A stretch of 64,000 nucleotides of DNA, taken from contig NC_025260.1 of the NCBI RefSeq assembly GCF_000740895.1, positions 1,468,001 to 1,532,000 of the forward strand, read 5' to 3'. The notes below the pieces were generated by a model, which was not told the DNA's origin, did no database searches, and was given only the letters and a program-made list of their open reading frames with translations. This DNA comes from Theileria orientalis strain Shintoku. Lineage: Eukaryota; Apicomplexa; Aconoidasida; Piroplasmida; Theileriidae. Numbering within the stretch: position 1 is the first letter of the stretch; the number at the start of each line of letters is the position of its first letter. Below are positions 31,160-44,900 of this stretch, one piece after another. The position numbers and the translations under genes are program-made.

Positions 31160-32994
31160 ATGGTAAATCACAAGGACGCAGCAAGGCCTGACAAGGAATC
31201 AGTGAACAACTCAGTAGCAGTCGTAGAGAACTACCTGAGGCGCTCAGGGGCGCCAGAGGAGCTGCTGCAAACGTTCGAAATGTTAAAAGCCGAAATCGCT
31301 AGCCCAGATCGAGGACCCCTCGATAGGATCCCGGCCTTCAGCAGACTTAGCTCGAGGGCCTCGGCGCCGGACCTGACGAACGGCCTCACCAGGGAACTTA
31401 AAACAGCAGAATACAGCCTGCTAGAATACGCAGCATCAAACCACTCGCTGTCAAACACAAACACACTGCCAGGTACAGAGCACATATATTAGTCATGTAG
31501 ATAGACGTAGCCACCTTAAGTATGATTTATGCGCAGCAGACCAGAAGGGCTGGACGATCGGCAAGAGCAGGCGTTCGACCAGAATGGACAGCGACAAAAT
31601 CGAAGAGTACCTGCTTCAGCTGGGCAGAAACCTGAATCTGGATCTACTGGAGCTGTCGAACATGCCTCAGGTGCTGGAGCAGGGGCCCCTCGTGTCCTTC
31701 GGACGCGTTCTGCTCAAGGAGGCCGGAGACAAGATACACAGCACTTTTAACTCTCTCCTCGTTCCGGTGCTGAAGGACATTCAGGACATGTACATGCCGA
31801 ACCCGTACCACAACGCACTGCACGGAGCATCAGTAAGTAAAATATCCAATTACACTGTTAGCATAGCGGTGTGTTAGAGATACATCACTGCTTTGTGTAT
31901 TCAGCCACCAACACAACACACATACATATTCATATATATTGTCTCTATAAATGATTTATTTTTATGGAGATATTTAATATAGCAACTATATAAGTGCAAC
32001 ATACGTGTACAACATATATATACTTACACACATACGACACGTAGGTTGCACATATGAGTTCCATATTAGCGAAGGCTGTAGCAAGTTCTAGGAAGTTTAA
32101 CCCATACGAAGAGTTCGCATTCATTTTGGCGTCACTAGGACACGACGTAGGACACCCAGGTAAGCATAACATCCCAATTACACGGATGAATACTTGTTTA
32201 TACCATATGAGTATGTAAGGTGTATTTTTACTTGCATAATGCCTAAAACACAGACATATGTGCGTGTACATGTGTGTATTCGTAAGTGCATTGATGATAT
32301 AGGCAAAACAAACTCCTTTGTAATTGCAACTGAGAATCCCCTGTCGTTGATATACAACGACATCAGTGTTTTGGAGAACTACCACTGCTCTCTGATATTC
32401 CACATCATCAGGTATCATTCTAAGTTTTCCAGCCTAATTCCGAAGGAGGAGTGGGAAATGATAAGGAAGAGGGTGATTCAGCTGGTGCTGGCGACCGACA
32501 TGAAGTCGCACTTTGCGCACGTCAACAACGTCAAGAACAGGAGGGAGAGCCAGGAGTTTGACATTGTGAAGAACGAGGAGGACCTGTGGCTCCTGCTGGT
32601 GCTCTGCGTGAAGGCTGCGGACATTGGACACAACTTCCTCCCCTGGTCAGACCACCTGACCTGGTCCTTGGTGCTCTTCAAGGAGTTTTACATCCAGGGC
32701 GACGAGGAGAAGGCGCTATCGATGACGCCCTTCATGCTGTACGACAGGGACAAGGCGAAGGACATTCCTGGGTCGCAGCTCGTCTTCTACAACACGTTCA
32801 CCGGGCCCCTGCTCACCGAGTTGAAGAATTTTGACAGCACCGGGTACATCACCAACGTGGTACTGCTGAACGCCAAGCATAACCTGCACCTATGGACTGA
32901 GCACAAGGACAGGCCTGTTGACGAGATTGTCAAGGAGCTGGACGATTCAAACAAGACATTTGAGGTAGAAGACGCCTTCGTGTGTGTGGAATAA
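31160..32994 (+). CDS. Soluble 3',5'-cyclic nucleotide phosphodiesterase
   Basis: Four exons: 31160-31472, 31537-31832, 32045-32159, 32303-32994 (471 residues, phases consistent). The class I PDE catalytic domain begins near residue 120. It has NPYHNALHGA near 193 (the HNxxH motif with the proton-donating His), GHDVGHPGKTN near 233 (metal-binding HD), LATDMKSHF near 300 and CVKAADIGHN near 341 (the second metal-ligand Asp). The enzyme breaks down cAMP and/or cGMP; specificity cannot be read from the sequence. The first exon encodes about 100 soluble residues without membrane spans. This differs from the multi-spanning PDEs of Plasmodium, so this form is probably cytosolic unless upstream exons were missed. 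PDE and PKG signalling govern egress and invasion in apicomplexans. Confidence 0.9.
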
Positions 32995-33164
32995 TCTCCT
33001 AATATGCACATTTACGCAAACGTAAACACTTGTACATTTATGTATATTATTCAATTACATACGCATTTATACATATACTGACATGAATGCCCATACGCAT
33101 ATACGTATCCATGAATATCTATACGCTTATACATATCCATAAATGCCTATATATGTCAATACAT

Positions 33165-33205
<41 letters not shown>

Positions 33206-33366
33206 TATATATATACATACACAAACACACACACATATATATATATACATACACAAGTACACTTTTGTCAATAAATTACCGAGTACTTTTACGTTACTGT
33301 ACGTTAGGGTGTATACAATGATACTGACATATAAAATTACTGATACAGTCTCTACTATACTTAAGT
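32995..33366. other. Short convergent region between PDE and DnaJ genes, with dinucleotide repeats
   Basis: The PDE and DnaJ genes converge here. The segment 33171-33256 is a simple repeat mixing (TA)n and (CA)n runs. A small frame at 33087-33503 is translation of this repeat and is not a gene. Confidence 0.8.
33171..33256. repeat. TA/CA dinucleotide microsatellite
   Basis: Alternating tatata and cacaca runs are visible directly. They lie in the 3' flanks of two convergent genes. Confidence 0.9.
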
Positions 33367-34599
33367 TTATTTCCTCTTGGACTTTTTTGATTCTAATCTT
33401 TTCTTTCCATTATCTTCAAATTCTCTTCTTAATACGTTGCCGTGACCGTCGTCTTCAATCTCAACTACCTTCTTATGAACAGTACCTAAAACATTGTGGT
33501 TAGGGTAATTTGTTACTTTAATACAATTTGTAACATTAGATATTTTTTACGGGTTTTAGTGTTTACACAATAACTGCTGAAATTAAGCATTTGTATACAT
33601 ACCATCTGCATTTTTTGTTACAGTTTCAGTTCTTTTATAAACCTTGTTGTTTACGATCCTGGTGGTTGTCGACGTCGATGAGCTCGTTCCCCTGTGCCCA
33701 GAGCTCGATGAAAAGCTAGAAAATGACGAATTCTTAAATGCACCTAAACAAGATTAGAGTTAAAGGACCAGAACCGTTGACATCAAGAATACTGGTGGTA
33801 TTTATGTAACAAACAATAAAGGTACTGGTTTTTATGTTAAAAACAGTATTAATAATTGTTACAAACACTACTTGTACTAATTTTACAATTCGTTACAATA
33901 ACGAATGATCCATAGTCACCAGTTATTTAATCGTTTACTATCTTATTTATTTAAACTAACCCCGGGAAAACCCTTCGGAAACCACCAAAGGAGTAAAACT
34001 TGAAAAAAAATCTGGCCCATTGTCATCAAAACACCCAAAATCGTCGGCAAAAACAAAATCTCTAGGATTTCCAAGATCGATTCCAAATTGCCATGGTCTA
34101 ACAAGTCGAATAAGGCGAGCGTATTTAAGCACATACACATTCGATGATGTGCACAGCTGTATGAATAGCACAGTACTTACCCTGAACTAAAAACCGACTG
34201 AAATATCTTCATAGCATCGTCGAAGCCAAAATCTTGTCCGAACCCACCGTGGCCGAAATTATTATTAAAAGTGGCGCTATCTAAAGTCGGCGTTAAAGAG
34301 GAAATTAATGAAAGCGTATCTGAATCTTAAACATAAACTTACTGTCGTATTCATAACGCTTCTTCTTATCTGACAACACTTCATAGGCCTGGGAAATCTT
34401 TTTAAACATTTCCGCGTCCTTTTCCTTATCCCCCTGGCTCTTATCTGAAAGTCGGATTAGTAAATCGGTATGTAGCCAATTTCTTACCAGGGTGATATTT
34501 CATGGCCAGCTTACGATACTGCTTTTTAATTGTGCTTTCATCTGCACCGGGAGATACTCCCAGGAGCTTATAATAACCGGAAGGATCATTGGATACCAT
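33367..34599 (-). CDS. DnaJ (HSP40) family chaperone
   Basis: Six exons on the minus strand: 34599-34488, 34444-34343, 34319-34181, 34097-33961, 33743-33603, 33485-33367 (249 residues, phases exact). The J domain occupies residues 1-73: [20 protein letters not shown], then [12 protein letters not shown] with the HPD triad at 36-38 (split by the first intron), then [10 protein letters not shown]. Next comes a Gly/Phe-rich segment ([19 protein letters not shown]), then a DNAJB-like region ending in a basic tail [12 protein letters not shown] that could act as a nuclear signal. There is no zinc-finger domain, so it is a type II/III J protein that stimulates HSP70 ATPase. Size and neighbourhood match the Plasmodium DnaJ I remember as Pfj4, next to MCM8. 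The second intron (34320-34342) is only 23 nt and the first 43 nt. Confidence 0.9.
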
Positions 34600-34994
34600 T
34601 GTGATCACAGATACAAGTCAAGTATAATACAGAAAACGATTTAAACCAAGTTCAATAGGAACAAACAAAGTATAAAAACATTTTAATCTTGAAAGATAAA
34701 TTACTACATATGGGTATTAAGTAAATTTTAAATTTTACGTTGGGCTGATTTTTGGTACCACTTCACGCAACCAGATTCCAATGTGTTTACACATATTCTA
34801 TTCTTCCATTAATTCTAGTCCATTTCAATGTTTTCGTATCATCAATTTAACTTTTATATCTTTTTAAATCAATTCATTGACTCAACTAGATAATATGTAT
34901 ATTAAACTAAAATTAATTTAAATTTTAAGTTAAAAAACTCCAATATTGCCTCCAAATATTAATACACTGAGGTTGAATTCACAAAATAACTAGA
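34600..34994. promoter_or_regulatory. Shared head-to-head promoter of DnaJ and MCM8
   Basis: Only 395 bases separate the start codons of the divergent DnaJ and MCM8 genes, so both promoters must lie here. The sequence is AT-rich. I see no element I can name. Confidence 0.55.
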
Positions 34995-37900
34995 ATGTCA
35001 AGTTCTACTGACGTTATTAGTGTCATATCGCAGCTCTATATATCCGATCTAGAAATAGGTAATTTGCTTACATAATAGAGAAATTCACACATTAGCTCAA
35101 ACACATTGGATTATCCATCACCAATGATGTTATTTAGATGCTTCGGAGTTTAAAAAGCGTCTGGACCAATGGGTTAACTTTTTTATGACGCACTGGAATC
35201 TCCTAATAGAACCCGTAAGTTTAGACAGAAATAACGAGTTTGTTGTTACAAATCAGGTTATATGTAAACACACAAATAAATTAACTTGAAATTATACAAT
35301 TATATGCCTATTTATGGATAATAAAATTGGTGGATAACAGCCATGTAGGTCAAGGAGGAATTTTTTGAAACGCACGTGTTAAGACTAAATTATGAACAGC
35401 TGTTAGAATTGGACGTGCCGCCCTCAGTGGAGGCGTTTAAGAAGGATTTCTATTCAACTCCAGAGCTGACGCTTTCAGCAATGTCGGCCTCTTTGCACAT
35501 TTACACCTGTTACTACCTCCGGTCAAACAAAGATGACACTGAGAAAAAGAAGGAAGAGAGCAGTTGCATGTATCTGAATAAAATAAACAACGTTGGCTTG
35601 AACATGAAGATAAAGGACTACTTGATAATTAACAATGTAAACAACGAAAATGCAGTAAACGATAAAGCTAATGCAATTTACGATGCAATGAAGAAGGAAG
35701 TGGCTGACAATGAGCTGAATAACCTGTTAAACGGAGAAGGATTGGACAAATACATTCACTTCAACGAAATTAAAAACCAGAATGTGATAGTGAGAGTGTA
35801 CAACTACAAGCCGGTGACGAAGTTTGTAAACCTGAGAAGCCATACAGTGGGATGCGTGGCCTCAATAATGGGCCAGATCATCAGAATAAGTAAGCCGAAG
35901 ACGCTGGTGACCTCAGCACTCTTCACGTGCTGCAAGTGCGACAAGAGCTTCTTCAAAAGGTTCAAGATGGGCCTGTTCGATCCCCCGACGAAATGCATAC
36001 AAAAAAGCTGCGACAGTAGATTCTTCATAATTAACAGGCACTACGTTATAACGACAATCTATCAAACGCTAAGGTACCTCATAAAGATTGCGATAATGAT
36101 GGTTGTAGGTTGCAGGAGTACATGCTGAGAAACAACTGTATGGATACCTCAAAGACAAATTCAGTACTGGACATACAAGTAAGTGTGTAACAAGGCACCG
36201 GACTTGATGTTATTAAAGGCAAGGTTAATAGATATTGGTAGGTGGCAGACGATTTGGTAGGTCGGTACAACCTGGGAAACGTATTAAACGTAATCGGAAT
36301 AATTAAAATGAACACGACCAGTAACGTAAACCTGTACAAGGACAACAAGCTGATATACAAAATGTACCTAAGCACAGTGTCAGTGAATGTGATAAGCAAT
36401 AAAAACTGCATAATCGTCAACAACAACAGTGGCTCAGGAGCCAGCGAAAAGGAGGACTACAACACGTTCATAAAGGACATATACTACAACGAGCCGAATA
36501 GGTTTTATTTGGTGGCAACATCGCTGTTTCCAAGCTTAAAAGGAAAGTATTATCAAAAAGGTAACGAACGACATAGCATGAAGGAGGAACTATATAAAAT
36601 AGTAGATACTGTATTGTACTAGCGTATACTACAAAATGTATTGTACTAGCAACTAGTTATTCAATAGTAGCATTGGTACAAATTTAATATGTGTTAATTT
36701 AGTTGGACTATTACTGAGTTTGCTGGGAGGAGTCAACATCTACGACGAGTATAAAAACATTAAAAAAAGAGGCACTATTCACGTGTTATTGATAGGAGAG
36801 CCAGGAGTAGGAAAGAGTCACATGTTATCGTGCATATCAACGTCCCTAGGTATGTCGAAAGATATAGATAAATCTAGAAATATTAGCTTAAAAAACAGTA
36901 ACACGCACATTCACAAACACACAAACAAACACACATAAAAATAACAATAGGCAATCACATGGTCAGTGCATCAAATATCACAAACTCGGGGCTGACAGCA
37001 GGACTAGTAAAGGATAACAATGAGTTTAACCTGGAGGCGGGAATACTTGTGCTATTAAACAATTCGACGCTCTGTATAGACGAGTTGGATAAGTTAAACT
37101 CAACGGTAAAGGATTAGTGATATTCACACCTAGCTAATTAAATAGTGCGTTAACAAGTGGTTAATTAAACAGATAATGACGACACTTAGGACATATTGTT
37201 GGAAGTAATGGAAGCGCAAAGAGTTAGCATCGCAAAAGGAGGAATAGTTAAAACACTTAAGGCACAGACAACACTAATATGTGCAGCAAATCCAATTCAC
37301 TCTAAGTTCAAGTTGGTTATGTAGATAAGTGAATATTGTTAGCTAATGGAAAACATTTAAATATTACTAAGTACTAGTTAACAAATATTATTCACAATGT
37401 TGATTAGAAAATTGTAGTATATATAGGTACACAAGCATAAATACAGTAAAATTATATTAGTTAACAATTATTATAGTTTTAGTAAAAATCTAGTGGATAA
37501 TATTAAACTGTCGAAGACCCTGTTGAGTAGATTTGATCTCGTTTTTCTTTTGATGTAACTTTTTATTAATAGTTATGACACCAGTATTTGGATTAGAAGT
37601 TAAGCATGTAAGGATTAATGAATAAATAGAAACGATAAAAGCGATTACGATGATTATTATGACGTTAATAAAAATGAGGAAACGGACTTGATAAGGAAGT
37701 TGAAGTCATTTACAGTAGGTGATCGGTAAAAGTAGAAATTGTCAATTATAATCCATAGTAATAGTATTAATGCTAAAAGTAGCAATAATGTATAGAAATA
37801 CGACTTTTTGAATAATATTCTCATTAATGAGTATATTGAATACGGAAGGAGGTATATTAATCCAACGTTTACAAAAGAAGCGAAGGAAGAATTAAATTTA

Positions 37901-38511
37901 TTCTTTAAAGAACTGATAGAATTGAATAAAGATAACACAAATATACTAAAATTAACGACGAGGCAACTGCAAGGACTAATAAGATTGTGCCAGGTAATAG
38001 TAAATTAAACAAGTGTAGACATAGAGTAGGTATATAGGAGTAATAAGTATCGGTAAACGGTAAATGTAGAGCCGGGCGAGAGGAGACTTAATGAAAGTAG
38101 TAACAAAGGAACACGTAAAGGACGTTGTCGAAGTGTTTAAAAACACAGTGTACTATCCGACCTTTATGAACATATTTGAAAGCAGCAGTGTGCAGAGCAT
38201 AAATGATAAAAAGGGAAAGAAGGACCTGATTAAAATATTCATAAACGAGTTAAAGACACTGCTAAATAATAAAACGGGAGTCATACCGAATTACGTAAGA
38301 AAATAAGACAAAACATAACGGATTTATAGGAAATGTGCCAACTGGCAAGAGATGTAATCAGTAAAAACAAATCAACAATGGAAGCAGAGGAGCTAGTATA
38401 CAGAGGTAACTCAAAAGCTAAGAAATTATAGTTAAAAACTAATGATAATTGTCAGTAAACAACCTGGGATACATACTGAAGCAGGGAACGAATTGGAAGA
38501 CGAATTTATAG
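34995..38511 (+). CDS. MCM8: MCM8-type DNA helicase
   Basis: Fourteen exons: 34995-35058, 35138-35214, 35349-36073, 36109-36178, 36242-36560, 36703-36849, 36951-37105, 37190-37311, 37493? (start 37483)-37554, 37630-37714, 37796-37993, 38070-38294, 38330-38405, 38456-38511; the ninth exon is 37483-37554. All phases close, giving 796 residues (human MCM8 is 840). Features are an N-terminal OB/zinc domain with CCKC and CIQKSC near 242-265, Walker A GEPGVGKSH near 449, SGLTAGLVKD, Walker B LCIDELDKL near 508, VMEAQRVSIAKGG, the arginine finger in LLSRFDLVF near 574, and TTRQLQGLIRL in the C-terminus. The AAA+ segment and the end (NNLGYILKQG) resemble MCM8 more than MCM2-7 or MCM9. MCM8 acts in homologous recombination and DNA repair. 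The exact donor of exon 9 is the least certain junction. The gene is invisible as one frame. Confidence 0.85.
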
Positions 38512-38972
38512 CATTTTATAATTTAAGTGGCATTAGAAATATCCAGTAAATAATTATATAAAAAAGTGTGTAAAATAAGGAAAACTCGTAAAAAGAGTAA
38601 AATGTGTCAGGAGGATTCCAAGAATGACACTACAACAAGAGCAAAAAGGAGCAAATAATTGGATTTTATGTAATATATATGGCCTCGTTGGAGAGCAAAA
38701 AATTAAACAGTAGGCAGGGGCACATATTGATGCTATTTTAAGCAGAAAATATGAAGCGGCTCCATGTGTAGTTCTGATCATGAAGGAGAAATTTTAACAC
38801 AATCACAGACCTCCAATTCATGAAATTGAAACCAAAAACACTTAATACAAATTTATCTTCAATAATCAAAACAAGAAGATGGTGAAATTTAATAATTTGT
38901 TGTAATTTTAAGCAATATAACTAAGTAATAATGATAAAAATAAAACAAAGAGGAATTAAAACTACATAAAGT
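38512..38972. other. Intergenic region between MCM8 and LSD1
   Basis: About 460 AT-rich bases. A minus-strand frame at 38554-38781 has no protein-like features. No gene seen. Confidence 0.55.
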
Positions 38973-41900
38973 ATGAACGAAGATGAAAAATATAAATGGT
39001 TATTTTTATATATTTCATTGACGGATAAACAGAGAGAAGAGTTACATGGTTTACTACCTTCAACCAGTTGTACCATAGGCAAAGCTAGGGAAGAAGAAGT
39101 AAACAAAGTAGACTTAAGCAACAATTCAACCAAGGAACAAGCTGTTACAAGAGCCAAAAGAGAACTCAAGAGAAGTAGAAGGGAGTTGGAGTCGGAAAGT
39201 TCTAATACCTTAGAAAGTGAGAGTACTTGGAGCAGAAGCAGACTGAAAAGGCGCAACAGAGGTTCTGAAGTAAAAAATGAAGAGAAAGTGACCAGAAAAA
39301 GGAATACCGAAAATGAATATTTACTAAAATTAAGAAGAAAGACCCCGGAAAATGATGAAAACACACACAAATACACATCAAATTCATCAGATTCGCAAGG
39401 AAAGGAGGCCGGTATAAACAGTGAGAACGAAGAGAGCAAGGAAAACAACCCCGAAACGCAGGAAACAACGTACTCGAGGATAGTCGACTGGTCAAAAATA
39501 AACGAAAAGGTAGCCCTGAGTAACTACGACAAGTACATCAGCCCAGCAAACATAGTTAACGTCCTAAGAAAACTGAAGAGCAGATTTGAAGTGGAGTACA
39601 TATATCCAATATGGAATAAAACAGGAGTGTCAATGAAGCTGAGAATGCGAGTAATATTGGCAGCAGCAACCACGGATAGTGGAAGGGAGGAGGATCAATG
39701 GAGAGAAGACGAAGACGATGAGGAAAGGCAAGAAGGAACCTCATCGAAATACGACTTAAAGAGCAGAGAGCCAGTGGGCAGCGAAGAATACATGTACCTG
39801 CGAACGGAGCTGGCAGCGCTGAAGGACGCACAGAAGAGAGAATGGATAAGAAAGCTGCTCAAATGCCGCTTCCTGGAAATGACATTCCTGATAAGAGACG
39901 GAGGGATCAACGCAGCATACAGGTCAGCAATAGACATGAGGAACTACTTCTACTCCTTCATGGACAGAAGACTGAGCAAGAACAACATAATAATACTGAC
40001 GGAAAGGATCGGGGACACGAGCACGTTCAAGTACGACCAGCCGAGGTACTTCGAGAGCAAGGACGAGATACACATGACGAACACGATACGGCTGCTGAAG
40101 CTGGTGAACATCCTGCAAAACAAGTTCAACAAGGACTCGATCATAGCGCGCAACAAGTACAGAACGGTGATGCTTAACTCGTCGTACGAGGACGTGCAGC
40201 CGGAGGACCCGACGAAAACGCCAATAAGAAAGGTGATCATAAGGTCAGTGAGGTCAATCACGACAGGAGAGAGTCCGAGGAAGAAGTCTAGGCAGAAGGC
40301 GAAGCGGATTGCCGTCGAAAGCACAAAGGAAAGTACGCAAAAAGCGCCGGATAAAAAACAAATAGCGGCGACTAGTCCGCGAAGCAAGGACTGGGACCTG
40401 GAGAGGCTGAGGAGGTGCATAATAGACCCGCCTCCGCTTCCAGAGTACTACACGTTCTCAGCGAAGTCAGAGCAGAGGAGGCAGGCAGGAGCAAAAATGT
40501 CGAACAAAAATCATGAACTTGTAAACAATAGTGATTGTAACAATGTAGATGAACACAAAAGTGCTATCAAGAGCAAGGTTACCAGCAACACAGCTGAAAC
40601 AGGCGGTAACAACACAAACACAAAAGACACACATGAAGGCAGTAGTGTAAACAGTAGCGGCTCAACAAAGAGGAATAACACACAAATTCACGCGAGCACG
40701 CTTGACACACAAAATAAAATCACGGCTACAACAAAGGACATTGGCACTGACACGGACACTGACACAAACGTTAACACAATAGTGAGTATGCGTAACAAAA
40801 ACACGAATAACACTGCTTCAACCAATAAAGATAGCAGTAATACAAACACTGCTTTAACCAATAAAGATAGCAGTAATACAAACACTGCTTCAACTAATAA
40901 CGCTAGCAGTAATACAAACACTGCAGTTACACATAGTAAAACTACCGCTCGAAACACGAGTGATGAGAGTAAAAGTGAAGTGTACGACTATAAACATTTC
41001 GGTGAAATAGAGGACAAAGAAAAGTTTGACGTAATAATAGTAGGAGCAGGAGTAGGAGGCCTGGGAGCGGCGAGTTACCTGAGGAAGCAGAACCTGAAGG
41101 TGGGAGTGATCGAGGCGAGAAACAGAATAGGAGGAAGAATGCTGACGACATACTTCCCGAAGGTTACAGTAAAGCACGAACACGAAGAAATGTGCGCCCA
41201 CAACGGGGAAAGGCAGGAAGGGAAGGTCGAAGTGAAAAGGAATTGCAGTAGGTGCCACGAGGAATGCGTCAACCTGCCGGAAATGAACATAGACCTAGGG
41301 CCGAACTATTTGCACTGCAACAACGTGTTCTTCTCGTCGAACAAGGGGGAGTGGAATAATGTAAGTAGCGCAAACGGGCTTACTGGCGGCGGAGGTAGCA
41401 TTAGTCGCATCGCAAACCACAGTAGCAGTGAGCACGACAGCAATGGATCAAAGCAGAGCAGCAAGGAGGAAGCTGAAAGGGGAAGTGGCACGTTTGGGTC
41501 AGACACGGCGGACATGTACGAGAAGAACATGCTCTTCAACCCGTACAAGGACGTGAGGAACAAGAGAGGGATAGATAAGTCGATACTGGGTCTGGCGTCG
41601 ATGCTGAGGCCGTACGTGGGAGACATCTCGGGCTTTTCAAACTGGGAGCCGACACTGTACACGCACTGGTACAACGAAACGACGGGGAAGAAGCTAAACT
41701 TTTTGTCAGTAGTCAAGGTGAACACGGTGGTGGACCACATGCTGCTGAGGACGTCGAAGGTCTTCAATAAGCTGACGCACGAGTTCTTCACGGACTACAG
41801 GTACGCAGATAAGACGATTGACACAGCAAGCGTAAGCGGCAACGAAGATCGCAAGGAGGAAGGTGAAGCATTTGTTGCCAGTGACGGTAGTAGCGTAGTT

Positions 41901-44900
41901 GCTGGTGTTACCAGTAACTTTGATGGCGTTACTGCTAATGACGTAGGTGTAGGTGCTACCAGTAACTTTGATAGAGTTTCTTATGGTGAACGTAATGGCG
42001 TTGACGCCAATTATGTGAGCACTAGCGACGGTGATTTGACAATTATAAAAAAGCACATGGTTAACAGCCCGGATTTAAACGACATGACGACGACGACGGC
42101 AGCAACACTCGATGACAATCACGCCAGTTTTAATAACAACTACAGTTTTAGTTCAAGTAGCGCTTCAGACGCAGGAAATGACACTAGTAACAGTGTTATG
42201 GATAGCAGTAAAATAAGTGGAGTTGAAAGTGTTGATTATAACAGTGTTAAGGTGGAGGATTATGAGAACGAATCAAACGAGGACGAAATTGAGGAGGGCA
42301 CTGAGGACGACAGTGAATATGAAGATGAGCAAGAAAAACGACGACAGCAACGTCAACAGCAACGTCAACAGCAACGACACCAGCACTATGATCAACAACG
42401 CCCACAAGGACATCAACAACAACTTCAACACGATGATCAACAACAACTTCAACACGAACAACACAAAGTGCAACAAGAACGATCACGACCAACCAGACAA
42501 CGCCGACAAGTAGAGCAACACGAAGAAGCAAATACACCTACTGCAGTGACACAGCAAACAGCTGGTATCAGAAAGAGCACAAGGATTAAAAAGTTGAGTT
42601 CGTTTATACTGTATAATGAAAGTTTAAATAGGCCACTGGAAGAAAGAAATAAAAGTAAAGCAGCAAAGAATGAATTTAGTAACACGGAAGGAAGTGAGGC
42701 GAAAGAAAAGAGAATAATATGGAGTAAAATAAAAATAAGAGGAATTGAAGAATTGATAAAACAAGGAAAAAGTAAATTCCTGAGTCTGTGGGACATATAC
42801 ATAGCAATCTACGTGGAGTTGCTGGAAGAAGTGAAGAAGGAGCTCAACTACGGGTTGAGTGAGACGGAAGAAAAGCTGTTGTTCGCAATAATGCAGTCGC
42901 GGCTAGGATATAACTCAGACATGAGGGAGACGTGCACATCGATGTGTAAGCTACCAGCGTCGTTTAGCCCACTACATTTTAAGTTTGAAAAAGTAAATGA
43001 GTCAGAAAGGGCCGAATCGTCAGTAAAAGGAGACGTGCCAGTGAGTAATGGCATTGAGGATAGTACTTTAGTAGTTGGAATTAGTAATAGTGGCGGCAGT
43101 GGTACAGGTATATCCAGGAACAGCGGTGAAGGCACAGTTGGTGCACTAGAGGAAAACGACGTGGAAATCAGGCCCTTCAAGATGAACGAAAGGACGCTAA
43201 ACAACTACGTTAGGAACATAAGGAGGCAGTTTGACAAATATACGAAGCTGAGTGTATCGAGATTTGACGGCAAGTCTGATTCAGACAAGCTAGTGATAAA
43301 CGGCTGGGGATGGCTGCTAAACCATCTGATTAAAAATATAAAAACAAGTATATACCTAAATACAAAGTTGACGAAAATAAAAATACAGGACGTGAAAAAG
43401 GCCCATAAGGGCAGCAATGTTAAGTCGGAGGAGAAGAAGTCGGAGTCTGGTAACGCTGAGGAAGACGTTGGGGACTACAGTATTGAGTTGACAGTGAGAT
43501 ACAATAGGAACTCCACCACAAGGTTCAATAAGGTTGACAGGGACGCACGAGTGACGAACTTCACCGACTACACGTTGTATGACAGCGGAGAGGATGATTA
43601 TGGTATGAGTGTAGGCCACGACACTGCTTTTAGTATTGGTGGCCGTATTGCCGGCTATGCAGCTGGTAGTGCTCCCGGTAGTACTGCTGGCGATATTGGT
43701 AATAAGTTGGAAAACGCTAGTTTAAACAGTCTTAGGCACATGGATTTAAATTGGATTGGAAAGGGTAAACTGGGGAGAAATATGAATAAGAAGTTACAAG
43801 GAGAAAACCTGAGTGTGCACAAACAAGCGGAACAAAAAAAATTGGAAAAATATGAAAAAATAGTTAACCTGCTGCAGCAACATCAACAAGAACAGGTGCA
43901 ACAAAGAAAATCAACCAGAAAACTTCGACAAGAACAACAACATCAACATCACGGGGGACAAGAACAAGAACATCAACATCAACAAGAAGAACAAGATGAA
44001 ATAAAAAGGATATACGCTAAATATGTGTTGGTGACTGTGCCGAATTCATTGGTGACTGAAATAGAATTTGAGCCAAAACTGGATGAAAATAAAACAAAAT
44101 CGCTAAGGAACTATGATATGGGATACCATAATAAGATCATAATGAGGTTTAAGCCGTGTGACGTATTTTGGCCAAAACAGGAGCTGCAGTTCAACTGCCT
44201 GGATAGCTCGTTCCAGTTTATGAATTTGGACGCATACGGAAAGAAGGGGTGCCTCTTGGCGCACTCGTTTCCGCCATTTAGCAAGTGCTTCATAAAGGTG
44301 TCGAAGGAGAAGTTGTTGATGAGGTGCCTGGAGTTGCTGCACAGAATGTTTAGCCTGGAAAGGAAGGTGTACCCAGTGCAGGTGTTCATAACGAATTGGA
44401 AGTCGGACCCGTTTTCGAGAGGAAGCTATTCGTACCCAACGAAGTACGCGAGGGATGAGGACATAATACACCTGAAGTCGCCGCATCCAATAGGAGACCC
44501 AAAGGTGTTATTTTCAGGTGAGCACCGATGATTAGGACCCTGGTATATAGTGTGAAGTTACCAGTTAGTACAAATAGATAGCAACAGTACTTATTACAAA
44601 CATAATTATTTAACAACAGCAGGCATCGGCTAATTAATATATAGGCGAATACATCAGTAACTCATACTACCAGTGTGTCGATGGCAGCTACGACACTTCA
44701 ATAAGAGCAGCAGAGGATATATATAACCTAGGACTGTTTAACAGTAGAGGAAGTAGTAGCAGCAACGATAACAATAGCGTCAGTAACAACAGCAATAGCA
44801 ACGACAACAACAATAGCAATAATACCAGTAACAATATCGCTAGTACTATCAATAAGAGTAACAACCAAGTCAACAGCTGCAATAACAACAACAATAGCAA

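Noticed and set aside
33087..33503. 138-codon frame with His/Ile/Tyr repeats
   Set aside because: It is driven by a TA/CA microsatellite and overlaps the last DnaJ exon on the other strand.
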